Assembly (NCBI GenBank): GCA_017461545.1
Contig: JAFTXP010000023.1
Span: 1-64,000, forward strand
DNA length: 64,000 nucleotides
Direction of reading: 5' to 3'
Source: Clostridia bacterium
Lineage (GTDB): Bacteria > Bacillota > Clostridia > UBA1212
Shown: piece by piece, positions 42,030 through 50,373 of the stretch
Position numbering within the stretch: the stretch's first letter is position 1
How the letters are laid out: each line of letters begins with the position of its first letter
The notes under the pieces: model-generated
What the model was told of the DNA's origin: nothing
Seen by the model: only the letters and a program-made list of their open reading frames with translations
Database searches by the model: none
Made by a program: the position numbers and the translations under genes

Positions 42030-42079
42030 ATTAGCAAACGCTAACTATCTCATAAAAAATATGATTAGCAATTGCTAAC
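42030..42079. promoter_or_regulatory. Putative iron-type operators, sites 3 and 4 (feoA)
   Basis: ATTAGC-AAAC-GCTAAC (42030-42045) and ATTAGC-AATT-GCTAAC (42064-42079), centres 34 bp apart, in the promoter region of feoA. A DtxR/IdeR-family repressor is the natural candidate, by inference from gene context. Confidence 0.75.
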
Positions 42080-42171
42080 TGAAGGCTATTGTACTTTCTT
42101 CTGCCGTATTTGTCAACACTTTACAGAACTTTTTATAAAAAATATTGAATAATATTGGACTATGTTTACAA

Positions 42172-42939
42172 CTATTCAGTGCACAGCTTTGAATGTGCGT
42201 CGGTTTTCTGATTGTCCGTGTATTTTTTTGAACTAATATAATAGATAAATTCTTTTTCTATTTCACTTAAAGAACGTCCGTAAATTTTAAAAAATTCAAC
42301 TTTCCAATTAGTTCCGTTGTAAGAATACAAACGAAGAAAGTTATCTGCGCCCTTTTGTTCTACTAAAAAAGCAACAAATGCGCCCATAATAGGGTATGAG
42401 TAGCAATCATCTATATCGAGAAAATATTCTTCATCATTGCTGTTGCGTTCACATATCATTCTCTCCACAGAAACATAAATGTTGTTTTCAATATAAACAA
42501 AAGTGCATAATTCGTTTTCAACAGACCACCATCTTTTATCCATGTACATGGCCAAACCCTCTGCAAGGGCGTTTGAATTGATATCGTTATAAAAATAGGC
42601 AACAGCATGAGTATCTTCATGATAACCTGTGCATTTCATATTTTCTGAATATACACAATAGATATTTACCGTACCATCTTCACAGCAGGTGATTCCGTTA
42701 CATTCCGGACTATTGCTTTTTTGTCCGACTTCTTCTGCTGAATCACACAGCCAGTATTGAATTTTTTGTACAGGTACGGTTCGAAGTAGTTGTGAAATAT
42801 CTTTGAAACACTGTTCTTGTTCCGAAATAACTATGTCAATCAATTTTGAAGCATAGGAATTCTTTTTGAAATGGAATAAATAGTGTTGACTTTCTTTTTC
42901 TAACCATATTTCTCTGCTGTTTATGTTAGCTTTTTTCAT
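42172..42939 (-). CDS. Putative gluzincin-type zinc metallopeptidase, unrecognised family
   Basis: 255 residues from MKKANINSREIW. A longer frame reaching into the methyltransferase gene is unlikely. H107-E108-D-T-H111 in KCTGYHEDTHAVAYFYND is a HExxH zinc motif, and ALAEGLAMYMD supplies a likely third ligand, E127, the arrangement of gluzincins. The remainder is not recognised; IVISEQEQCFKDISQLL before the motif resembles the N-terminal part of peptidase MA-like proteins. No signal peptide is seen, so it would be cytosolic. It is AT-rich, with no good ribosome binding site, and lies 50 bases after the TrmH gene on the same strand. Confidence 0.6.
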   Translation of the reverse strand: MKKANINSREIWLEKESQHYLFHFKKNSYASKLIDIVISEQEQCFKDISQLLRTVPVQKIQYWLCDSAEEVGQKSNSPECNGITCCEDGTVNIYCVYSENMKCTGYHEDTHAVAYFYNDINSNALAEGLAMYMDKRWWSVENELCTFVYIENNIYVSVERMICERNSNDEEYFLDIDDCYSYPIMGAFVAFLVEQKGADNFLRLYSYNGTNWKVEFFKIYGRSLSEIEKEFIYYISSKKYTDNQKTDAHSKLCTE

Positions 42940-42989
42940 TATTTTTATATTTATGCATTTTGTATCCCAACAAAATGCTCTTATCAATT

Positions 42990-43838
42990 TTATTTTCTTT
43001 TCAGCAAACCTTTTTGCGTCAGGGAACATTCGTATGCTACAAGGGTAGATGCAAAGCCTACATTTAAAGACTCGCAACTTCCGAGCATAGGTATTATTAT
43101 CGGAATTGCGTTTGGCATTGTGCGCCAACCGGCAGAAATACCGTTAAACTCGTTTCCGGCAACGATTGCCACGCGTCCGCTATAATCCACATCACAGTAA
43201 TTCTGTGTCGCGGTCAAGTCGGTAAGAACTATTTTAAAGTCATTTTCGTGAAGCCATTTTGCAAGAGTATCCATATCCACTTCTGCAACAGGCATTGTGA
43301 ATGCCGCACCAAGACTTGAACGTATAAGTCTGCTGTGTGTCATCTTTACACGCTGATTCGTCATCACTGCAAAATCGCCGCCGGCGCCGTCGAGCGAACG
43401 GATAATTGCGCCGACATTTCCGGGTTGTTCTTGTCCGTCAAGGATTATCGCAGTCATATTGTCCTTCAATTCAATATCGCAGAGCGTGTATCTCGGAAGC
43501 TCCGCTATGATGAAAAAGCCGTCAGCTCCGTCTCTGTCGGATATTTTGCTGCAAATTTTCTGTGAGATTATAAAAGTTTTTGCGGCATAGCGGCTCAGCG
43601 CCTCCACGTCGGAGCTTTCCTTGTCGGTTTTAATCATATCCGGACAATAGAAGAAATACGGCACGGGAATATTTTTTTCGATAAGCTTTTCTGCCGCCCA
43701 TATTCCTTCGCATATAAAAAGTCGATCTTCTTTAAATCCTTTTATGATTTCGATGCCACTCGGTATTTTTTTGTTTGAATGGAGTGCTTTTGCGAGTTTA
43801 ACCTCGGGAGCGGATATTCCTATACATACGGGATTCAT
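42990..43838 (-). CDS. TrmH/SpoU family RNA methyltransferase (first of a pair)
   Basis: 282 residues from MNPVCIGI, nine bases after AAGGAG. An N-terminal substrate-binding part is followed by the knotted SPOUT domain: ILDGQEQPGNVGAIIRSLDGAG (motif 1), VAIVAGNEFNGIS (motif 2) and IPMLGSCESLNVGFASTLVAYE (motif 3). These enzymes 2'-O-methylate rRNA or tRNA. It is separated by one base from a second, clearly different TrmH gene. It starts right after that gene's stop, so the pair is coupled. Confidence 0.92.
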   Translation of the reverse strand: MNPVCIGISAPEVKLAKALHSNKKIPSGIEIIKGFKEDRLFICEGIWAAEKLIEKNIPVPYFFYCPDMIKTDKESSDVEALSRYAAKTFIISQKICSKISDRDGADGFFIIAELPRYTLCDIELKDNMTAIILDGQEQPGNVGAIIRSLDGAGGDFAVMTNQRVKMTHSRLIRSSLGAAFTMPVAEVDMDTLAKWLHENDFKIVLTDLTATQNYCDVDYSGRVAIVAGNEFNGISAGWRTMPNAIPIIIPMLGSCESLNVGFASTLVAYECSLTQKGLLKRK

Positions 43839-43839
43839 T

Positions 43840-44601
43840 TTAAAAGTCTCCTTGTGTAAAGTTATATATGCCGATTGCAGCGGCAATAGTTAAATTAAGT
43901 GAGTCAACCGTGTCCAGATGCATTATTCTGACCGGTGTCCCTATCGACAAAAAACTGTCATCAAGACCGCTGGCCTCGTTTCCGAAAATCAATGAGAAAA
44001 CACCGCTTTGCGGCTTCTTGGCCGTCTCCAAAGGCTGTCCGTTAAGCATAAACGGAAAGTAACTTCTTTCGACAGTGTCCTGTAAAAATTTTCTGTAAGC
44101 ATCAAACGAGTCAAACATCTGAAAGCGTATTTTAAAGACTGCACCCATTGACGCACGGATGACTTTTGGGTCATAAATATCTGCTGCAGGCGATATTATG
44201 GCAATATCCTCGATTCCGAATGCAGTAAGTGTTCTGATTATCGTGCCTAAATTGCCTTTGTCCGAAGGATTCACCAGTACAATGTGGTTTTTATCCGGAC
44301 AAAGAGAGCAGGTGTATTTATTAAAAGCGCCGATTGCGTAGCTGTTTTCCTTGGGATAAAGTCTTTCTGCGGTTTTGGAGTCCACTGTGTACGGGATACC
44401 TTTTTGCTCAGCAATCGTTATCAGTTTCTGAACTCCGCTGTTTGAAAGACCTTTTTCTGTGATTATGAGCTTTATAACATCATCAGGGCAGGATGTAAGA
44501 AGCTCTATCGTGGGAAAAACCCCACAGGAATAAGAATATGTAAAATCTTTCCGGTAGGGTTTTAATCTCATGTCATTATTGTTTGTCTTAAAATCTGACA
44601 T
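43840..44601 (-). CDS. TrmH/SpoU family RNA methyltransferase (second of a pair)
   Basis: 253 residues from MSDFKTNN; a TTG six codons earlier is possible but weaker. SPOUT motifs read VLVNPSDKGNLGTIIRTLTAFG, SLIFGNEASGLDD and HLDTVDSLNLTIAAAIGIYNF. The motif 1 residues differ from those of the downstream paralogue, so the two are not a recent duplication and probably modify different sites. It lies 21 bases after the flavodoxin gene, in the same direction. Confidence 0.92.
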   Translation of the reverse strand: MSDFKTNNNDMRLKPYRKDFTYSYSCGVFPTIELLTSCPDDVIKLIITEKGLSNSGVQKLITIAEQKGIPYTVDSKTAERLYPKENSYAIGAFNKYTCSLCPDKNHIVLVNPSDKGNLGTIIRTLTAFGIEDIAIISPAADIYDPKVIRASMGAVFKIRFQMFDSFDAYRKFLQDTVERSYFPFMLNGQPLETAKKPQSGVFSLIFGNEASGLDDSFLSIGTPVRIMHLDTVDSLNLTIAAAIGIYNFTQGDF

Positions 44602-44622
44602 ATTATGTATAACTTCCAATTA

Positions 44623-45174
44623 TCAGAATTTGTAAATAGTTTTGCGACGCTCGAATTCTTCCTGTTCGATCATCTTTTCTGCTTCGTCAGCAATGCCCTG
44701 TGCCCATTCAGCAGCGTCAGCAAGAATCTTTTCTGTAACGGCCTCGTCATCTTCCCAGATAGGCTCAATACAGTGAAATCTTCCTAAAAGAACTGATTCG
44801 TGAAGCTTTTCTGCTAACTTATCAAGTGCTTTTTCTTTGTCAGTCTCACCTGTTGAGAAGATAGCAATCTTTCTGTCGTAGATTTTGATAACTTCGAAAA
44901 GTGTATTAAATACGGGGTTATAAGAGTCATACCATACCGGAGTACCGATGAAAATCAAATCGTAGTCACGCGGGTCATGCTTAAAAGGGAAAATGCCCGG
45001 ACGTTTTTTGAACATAACCTCAAAACGGCTTTTGAGCATTTGGAAGAAACCGTATCCGTATCTTTTATTTACGCGAACAATTTTAGACATATCCGCACCG
45101 ACCTTATCCGCAATGCTTTTAGCAACTGCTTCGGTGTTTCCGTCAACTGTATTATATAAAATAAGAATCTTCAT
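44623..45174 (-). CDS. Flavodoxin family protein
   Basis: 183 residues. ILILYNTVDGNTEAVAKSIADKV is the FMN phosphate-binding loop (T/S-x-T/D-x-N-T), YDLIFIGTPVWYDSYNP the isoalloxazine-contacting loop and IAIFSTGETDKEKAL the third FMN site. The C-terminal part (about 140-183) is a charged helix beyond the normal flavodoxin fold. It is likely a low-potential electron carrier or a quinone-reductase relative. GAAAGGGG precedes the ATG. It may form an operon with the two TrmH genes behind it. Confidence 0.9.
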   Translation of the reverse strand: MKILILYNTVDGNTEAVAKSIADKVGADMSKIVRVNKRYGYGFFQMLKSRFEVMFKKRPGIFPFKHDPRDYDLIFIGTPVWYDSYNPVFNTLFEVIKIYDRKIAIFSTGETDKEKALDKLAEKLHESVLLGRFHCIEPIWEDDEAVTEKILADAAEWAQGIADEAEKMIEQEEFERRKTIYKF

Positions 45175-45302
45175 GTTAATGAAAAACCCCTTTCGATAGA
45201 TATAAAATTACGTGCCAAATAGACTATTTAAATGTACAACTTTTTGCAATATTTGTCAATTTATATTAGAGATATTGCAAATAAATGTAAATTTTTATCA
45301 AA

Positions 45303-46547
45303 TCAATACTCGGCCAACGCCTCATTATCGATAAGTTGTGAATTTTCTGTGAATATTTCTCTGATTTCGTCAATACTTCCTGCAGCAATGAGGTAGCTGT
45401 ATTCGATCGGTTTAAATGATTTCATAATCATTCCTCTGAGCGGAGCCACAAAACTTGTGGACGGATCTGAAGAATCTGCCGAACCGTCATACATAAAACG
45501 ACCTGCGAGATATGTTGTAATCTTCGGAACAAAAAGACCGAGTCCGAAATCGTATTCGGGATCATCATTTGTCCAGGCGCACCATGTCTCTGTGTTTTCG
45601 GGTTTTAGATTGAAATATCCGTCATAGTACATCCAGTAGTTAAGCTCGCGTTCTTCTCGCAATGCCTCTCCCTGCCACGGATTAACACCGTCGTAGAAGG
45701 AGAATTTCTTAAGAGCGCTGATTGTATAGAAAGCCGGCAACTTCTGTTGTCTGTTGCTATCGTGTTTATAACCGCTGAAGTCGACGAATCTGTTATCAAC
45801 TTTAATATATTTTCCCTCAAGACTGTAGACATTTTCCATATACGAATCAGTAAGAGCGCCTCTCTTGGCCCAGTCCCTCGGTCTGCACTTTATGTACAGC
45901 TTTGTGTCGGTCAACTCAAAATCGATAAGTTTGCTCTTATTATTATACTGGTCGCCGCCCTGAACCGGATTATAAGGCCATTTATTATTCATATAAGACT
46001 CAACTCTGTAAGGCTCGTGAATAATGCCGTAATATGACTGCTGTACCAAACGTCCTGCGTCGTATCTGTTGAGAAGATTACAACTTCCGTAAGGACAGTT
46101 CTTTTTATAGCTGATATGGCTGAGTCCGCCGCCCCATGCGAGGAATGCTCCTACGCAAAAATAGTCATTTTCTATATATGCCATACTCTTTGAGAGAACA
46201 GGTACAAGTTCTGTATTCAGGTCGGATATATTAACAACACACTCGGAATCACAAAGGTTTATGAATGTAAACTCTTCTATTCCGTATGCTTTACCCTCGG
46301 TGAGAAAAGAGTCTATAAAGCTTTTAAATGTTTTTTCTGTATCTGTAGCTTCTAAAAAAAGTATCTCTTTATACTTTTCTTCATTATAAATATAAGTGAT
46401 AGAGACCTTTAACGGATTGGTACTTGTATATTTGAACATATAACGGTTAAATCCGTCCTCTAAATTCATACCTACATAAACTGTAGTCTCTTTGTCGAAT
46501 TTTGCGGTGAGTCCGTTAGCTGAATAGCTTATACACTTGTCATTCAT
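45303..46547 (-). CDS. Unknown protein, probably beta-sandwich
   Basis: 414 residues without signal peptide or membrane segment, rich in aromatic residues and beta-type sequence. Notable segments are LLNRYDAGRLVQQSYYGIIHEPYR, NKWPYNPVQGGDQYNNKSKLIDF, CRPRDWAKRGALTDSYMENVYSL and LNYWMYYDGYFNLK, which resemble uncharacterised carbohydrate-associated proteins with a conserved GRLVQQSYYG...PVQGGD core. No named family is recognised. An AAAGG site about eleven bases before the ATG supports the start. It is separated from the ABC-transporter operon by 112 bases. Confidence 0.75.
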   Translation of the reverse strand: MNDKCISYSANGLTAKFDKETTVYVGMNLEDGFNRYMFKYTSTNPLKVSITYIYNEEKYKEILFLEATDTEKTFKSFIDSFLTEGKAYGIEEFTFINLCDSECVVNISDLNTELVPVLSKSMAYIENDYFCVGAFLAWGGGLSHISYKKNCPYGSCNLLNRYDAGRLVQQSYYGIIHEPYRVESYMNNKWPYNPVQGGDQYNNKSKLIDFELTDTKLYIKCRPRDWAKRGALTDSYMENVYSLEGKYIKVDNRFVDFSGYKHDSNRQQKLPAFYTISALKKFSFYDGVNPWQGEALREERELNYWMYYDGYFNLKPENTETWCAWTNDDPEYDFGLGLFVPKITTYLAGRFMYDGSADSSDPSTSFVAPLRGMIMKSFKPIEYSYLIAAGSIDEIREIFTENSQLIDNEALAEY

Positions 46548-46659
46548 AAAATAAAAACCTTTCAGAGAAAATTTGCGTCACATATATTTATAGACAAAAA
46601 TCTTTATAAATGATACCACACGGAACATTTTTTAGCAACTTTTAAAATATGGTATTTTT

Positions 46660-47244
46660 TTACAAACTTATAATTTCCGATGCTAAATTTTCTGCTTCCG
46701 TGATATCGTGAGTAACCATTATTATAAGACGGGTCTCCGATTCGCCTTTAATAACCTTATAAAGCATTTCACGTGTGTCTTTGTCCTGACTTTTGAAAGC
46801 TTCATCGAGGAGTATTATATCTGCGTTGACAGACAAGGCTCTTGCTAGTGATACACGCTGTTTCATACCGCCTGAAAGTTCCGCCGGAAGGTAGTCACAA
46901 AATTCTGACAGGTTGACTTTTTCCAAAAGTTCTCTCGCCTTTGCGGAATCGTCGCAACAACATTCCACATTTTTAAGCGCGGAAATTGACGGGAAGAGAC
47001 GATCTTCCTGAAATGCGTAAGAAATGCTTGTATCAGATGATTTTTCGATTGTTCCGCGATCCTGCTTTTCAAGCCCTGCAATAATCCTCAGAAGAGTAGT
47101 TTTTCCGCAGCCGGAGGGTCCCATGATTGCAATAATTCCGTTTGACGGAAACGAGTAGGAAAAATCTGAAAGAACTTTTTTCTTATTAAAAGATTTGCAT
47201 ATATTTTTCAGTATTAAGATATTTTTTCTTTGCATAACCGTCAT
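46660..47244 (-). CDS. ABC transporter ATP-binding protein (SsuB/TauB type)
   Basis: 194 residues, shorter than the usual 240-260 because the C-terminus ends soon after the H-loop. GPSGCGKTTLLRIIAGL is Walker A, YAFQEDRLFPSISALKNV the Q-loop, AELSGGMKQRVSLARAL the signature, DIILLDEAFKSQD Walker B and IIMVTHDITEAENLASE the H-loop. It powers the permease whose gene lies upstream and overlaps it by four bases. It is the last gene of the crp-SBP-permease-ATPase operon. Confidence 0.92.
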   Translation of the reverse strand: MTVMQRKNILILKNICKSFNKKKVLSDFSYSFPSNGIIAIMGPSGCGKTTLLRIIAGLEKQDRGTIEKSSDTSISYAFQEDRLFPSISALKNVECCCDDSAKARELLEKVNLSEFCDYLPAELSGGMKQRVSLARALSVNADIILLDEAFKSQDKDTREMLYKVIKGESETRLIIMVTHDITEAENLASEIISL

Positions 47245-48023
47245 TTCCTGCCTTTCCTGTTTAAAAGATTGATGAAAAACAGTAATATTTTTTCAATTAA
47301 AATGCTGACAATTATTGTTACGGCAGTCCATGCGAAAAGCTCGGGGATTTCAAGATAGACTTTCGTGTCATAAATTTTTCCGCCTATCGTGTTTGCAATA
47401 TTGCAGATGACTTCTGCGGCAATGCCTGCTTTCCAAGCCATTCCGAAAGTTGCCTTAAATGCAGGGATGTAAAAAGGCATAATTGAAGGCATATAAAAGT
47501 ATTTAATCTTTTTTTTCAGTGAAAAATTATATATTTTTGTGACTTCCCACAGCTTTTTGTCAAAGGATTTTATCCCCGAGGCAATATTTTCCCAGACTGT
47601 CGGGAGAACTATCAGAAATGCCGCCGTCTCGGGAACTGCTTCTTTGCCGAGCATAACAAGCAAAAGAATAATAAATGATGCAATAGGAGTTGCTTTGATT
47701 ATTGCCATGACAGGCGCAAAAACAGCGTCTGCAATTTTTGACCTTGCGGTAATCCGCGCAAGAAAAATACCTGTGATCTGAGCGAGTAAGAATCCTTTGA
47801 AAATATTTACAAACGATGTGGCAATTGTGAGCCAAAACTCGCCGCAAGCGGCGAGTTTTGCTGCCGTCGCCCCTACCGATAAGGGCGACGGCAGTATGTA
47901 CATATTGCCTATATGAAGATACAGCAGTTGCCACACCGCAATCCAGAAGGCGGCAACTGCTGCAAAAATTGAGAGCTTTTTTATAATATTTTTAATCTTA
48001 GACTTGTTAATATTATCCTGCAT
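47241..48023 (-). CDS. ABC transporter permease (SsuC/TauC type)
   Basis: 260 residues from MQDNINKSK; an ATG four codons earlier is an alternative, and both overlap the 3' end of the substrate-binding protein gene. There are six or so membrane segments. The coupling-helix EAA-type motif is at ENIASGIKSFDKKLWEVTKIYNFSLKKKIKYFYMPSIMPF, and GMAWKAGIAAEVICN is conserved in the sulfonate/taurine/nitrate subgroup. It forms the membrane channel for the solute delivered by the lipoprotein. Confidence 0.92.
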   Translation of the reverse strand: MQDNINKSKIKNIIKKLSIFAAVAAFWIAVWQLLYLHIGNMYILPSPLSVGATAAKLAACGEFWLTIATSFVNIFKGFLLAQITGIFLARITARSKIADAVFAPVMAIIKATPIASFIILLLVMLGKEAVPETAAFLIVLPTVWENIASGIKSFDKKLWEVTKIYNFSLKKKIKYFYMPSIMPFYIPAFKATFGMAWKAGIAAEVICNIANTIGGKIYDTKVYLEIPELFAWTAVTIIVSILIEKILLFFINLLNRKGRK

Positions 48024-49032
48024 AATAAATTTCATCTGTCGGCATAGCTCCGCCTACCGATTTTGGGTTGGCGTCAAAGAGAACCTTTAAGAAATCATTG
48101 AGTTTTGATTTCATTTCATCTCCCGTGATAAAGCAGATATTACATGTAGGAATTGCCTGTTTTGCAATAGCTGCGGAAGGAATGATTTCGTAAGATGCAA
48201 TGATCTCGGCAGCTTCGTCGATGTTGTTGTTTACGTATTCAACCGATGCTTCGTAATCCTTGAGGAAGTTTTTGACCGCATCGGGATTATTTTTCGCAAA
48301 TGTCTTGTTTACAACAATACAGCCCTGAACAACGTCGCTCTTGCCGTCAGAAACTTTATTGAATTCTTCTGTAAGGTCAAGCGCGATTCTGAGGTCACTG
48401 TTTTTTGTCATTGCGGTAGTTACGTTGGGCTGGGGAAGCATACCTATTGCAACTTTGTTTGAAACCATCTGAGTTACGAGCTCTGCATGTTCTGTGAAAT
48501 ATTCTACTGTTACATCTGTTCCCGGTTCGAGACCGTTGGAGCGGAGAATGTAATTTAAAATATATTCCGGTGTTGAAGCCTGTCCTGTTGCGTATATTGT
48601 TTTGCCGCGGAGATCTTCGACTGAGTTTATTGTGTTTCCGTTTTCAAGAACATAGAGTACGCCGAGGGTGTTGAGTGCGAGCACCTGCATATCAGCGCCT
48701 TTGTTGAAAAGAGTAGCTGCAAGGTTTGTCGGAACTGCCGCAATGTCAAAGTCGCCTTTCAGAACTGCCGCAGACACAAGTGTCGGGTCTGATTCGATGG
48801 TTTTTTCGTATTTGTTGAGAGCAACATCATCGTCTGAGTCCTTAAAAAGCTTTGCCATACCCATTCCTGTGGGGCCTTTGAGAGCTGTTACGCGTACTGT
48901 TGTCTTTTCAGCTGCCGGACTCTGGGCGGTAGTTGCCTGATTATTGTTTTCCTCGGTGTTTTTGCATGCGCAGATACCGAGAACCATAACGATTGTTAAA
49001 ATAATTGATAATATTTTTGTGATTTTTTTCAT
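48013..49032 (-). CDS. ABC transporter substrate-binding lipoprotein (NMT1/SsuA-like)
   Basis: 339 residues. The signal peptide KKITKILSIILTIVMVLGICACKN has a lipobox-like ending (I-C-A-C), then a Thr/Ala-rich spacer. The mature part has VRVTALKGPTGMGMAKLF, SVEDLRGKTIYATGQASTPEYIL and YVNNNIDEAAEIIASYEI, the pattern of NMT1/TauA-like binding proteins. The GPTGMGM segment is typical of the clostridial group annotated as possible sulfonate, nitrate or aromatic-compound transporters; the ligand is unknown. It starts 30 bases after the crp-type gene, in one operon. Confidence 0.92.
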   Translation of the reverse strand: MKKITKILSIILTIVMVLGICACKNTEENNNQATTAQSPAAEKTTVRVTALKGPTGMGMAKLFKDSDDDVALNKYEKTIESDPTLVSAAVLKGDFDIAAVPTNLAATLFNKGADMQVLALNTLGVLYVLENGNTINSVEDLRGKTIYATGQASTPEYILNYILRSNGLEPGTDVTVEYFTEHAELVTQMVSNKVAIGMLPQPNVTTAMTKNSDLRIALDLTEEFNKVSDGKSDVVQGCIVVNKTFAKNNPDAVKNFLKDYEASVEYVNNNIDEAAEIIASYEIIPSAAIAKQAIPTCNICFITGDEMKSKLNDFLKVLFDANPKSVGGAMPTDEIYYAG

Positions 49033-49062
49033 GTTATCCCTTCTTTTCTTATTAATTTAATT

Positions 49063-49725
49063 TTATATATTTTGCGGCAAACTGATTGAAGTGCCGTTTT
49101 TTGTAATTTTATTTTGGCTCTGAAGTGAGTCGAGCGCCCTGTAAAGCGATGCTCTGCTGATTCCGAGAGCGTTTGCGAGGCTTCTCATATCCGTTCCGAT
49201 TACCGTGTGTCCGTCCGATGCAACCGGCTGTGATTTAAGATATTCAAGCACTCTGTCCTCCGGAGTTTTTGCGGTAAATCTGTTTATTTTCCTGTTCAGA
49301 AATCTTATTCTGTCGGAGAGGAAAATGATGTAGTTTTTTGCGAAATTACTATCCTTCTTTATAAATTCCTCTGCCTGTGCCTGAGAAATGAATATTATTA
49401 CGCAGTCGACAGAGGCAACGATTTCCGAAACATAACATTCTTCGTCGGTAAAAAGAGCTGCCGCGCCGAATATGTCTCCGCGGCGGAATTCGTTTAAAAG
49501 AACAGATTTATTACCGCTATTATTTTTTGCCCTGCATATACCGTCCGCAACGATTCCGAGACTTCTGCTGAATTTTTCGGGGGCATAAATAGTTTCGCCT
49601 TTTTTTATGAGTTTAACGGCGTTTTTATCCTCCGAGAGTTTTTTTATAATCTTCTCATCAACTTCGCGGAAAAGGGCGGTGTCTTTTAAAACTTCGTATA
49701 TTGAATTTGAATCAATCTGCGCCAT
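49063..49725 (-). CDS. Crp/Fnr family transcriptional regulator
   Basis: 220 residues. The N-terminal cyclic-nucleotide-binding-type beta-roll (about 20-120) has LNEFRRGDIFGAAALFTDEECYVSEIVA, a long dimerisation helix follows, and the C-terminal helix-turn-helix reads IGTDMRSLANALGISRASLYRALDSL (about 175-203). It lacks the CxxC-type cysteines of oxygen-sensing FNR and the cAMP-contact RS pair, so its ligand is unknown. It is the first gene of the transporter operon, and a 28-bp palindrome at its own promoter suggests it regulates itself and the transporter. Confidence 0.92.
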   Translation of the reverse strand: MAQIDSNSIYEVLKDTALFREVDEKIIKKLSEDKNAVKLIKKGETIYAPEKFSRSLGIVADGICRAKNNSGNKSVLLNEFRRGDIFGAAALFTDEECYVSEIVASVDCVIIFISQAQAEEFIKKDSNFAKNYIIFLSDRIRFLNRKINRFTAKTPEDRVLEYLKSQPVASDGHTVIGTDMRSLANALGISRASLYRALDSLQSQNKITKNGTSISLPQNI

Positions 49726-49758
49726 GTCCGCACCTGTCCTTTCGCGGTAAAATAATCA

Positions 49759-49816
49759 GGGATGTGTCTCATTTGAGACACATCCCATTCTAAACATATA
49801 TAAGGCATATTGTCAA
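49759..49816 (-). promoter_or_regulatory. Promoter and 28-bp palindrome of the crp-ABC operon
   Basis: Minus strand: TTGACA (49816-49811), 18 bases, TAGAAT (49792-49787). A perfect palindrome with 13-bp arms, GGGATGTGTCTCA (49759-49771), TT, TGAGACACATCCC (49774-49786), spans the start of transcription. TGTCTCA-TT-TGAGACA has the size of a Crp/Fnr site but not the classic TGTGA core. Confidence 0.75.
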
Positions 49817-50046
49817 TACTTTCGTTTGTCATTTGAAATCCGTGAGCTACTAAACGATAGTCACAAGCAGTATCGTTGAAATTTATTTCTTGGGAAATAA
49901 TTAACATCATTTACAAGAAAGGTCTGTTATGGCATTATCTTCTTGCGGAGCAATGCTTCGTGGGCATTGCCCTGAAAGAGTTGCAGTCATTCTCCTTGGA
50001 GGTTGCTTGCTTTTTGCAGGCAGACAGAAAAAGGGGGGTGGTGTAT

Positions 50047-50154
50047 ATGAAAGATTACGAAATTCTTACGGTTATACTTTACATAATCGAGCTTATTCTC
50101 TTAATCGGATTTTATACTGACCGAAAAAATGACTGCGCCCTCCAATCCAAATAA
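50047..50154 (+). CDS. Small holin-like toxin-type peptide (35 aa)
   Basis: 35 residues, MKDYEILTVILYIIELILLI then a charged GFYTDRKND and a short polar end. One membrane helix with an acidic start and basic end is the pattern of the putative holin-like toxins (Hol_Tox) and TxpA-type peptides of type I toxin-antitoxin loci in Firmicutes. A strong purine-rich GGGGGGTGG site precedes the ATG. An upstream promoter-like pair TTGAAA (49876) and TAATTA (49898) would give a long leader of about 140 bases, also usual for such toxins. An antisense RNA was not demonstrated. The rest of the leader has a hairpin AACGATA/TATCGTT (49853-49877). Confidence 0.5.
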   Translation: MKDYEILTVILYIIELILLIGFYTDRKNDCALQSK

Positions 50155-50247
50155 GAGACGCAGCCGCACCATATGCTTTATAAATATTTTAGCAATTAAA
50201 AATTAACAATGAAATAAAAAAGCGAAAGCTACAACCAAAATCTATGT

Positions 50248-50373
50248 TTACCGCGACAGCGGTAACCGCAATACCAAGCTGCCAAAACTTTCTTAAAGCA
50301 ACAATGAGACGGCGCAGAAGTTATGTTTATCGCTTTAGCGGTAAGCCATAACTTCAAGGCGCCTCATTGCTGC
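50248..50373 (-). terminator. Long terminator hairpin and a related repeat behind the phosphoesterase gene
   Basis: GCAACAATGAG (50298-50308) pairs with 50363-50373, then GGCGC with GCGCC (50311-50315/50359-50363) and GAAGTTATG with CATAACTTC (50317-50325/50347-50355), ending in a CGCT/AGCG cap. A weaker relative with TTACCGC/GCGGTAA (50248-50265) lies just before it; the shared TATGTTTA-CGC...AGCGGTAA core suggests two diverged copies of one element. Confidence 0.6.
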
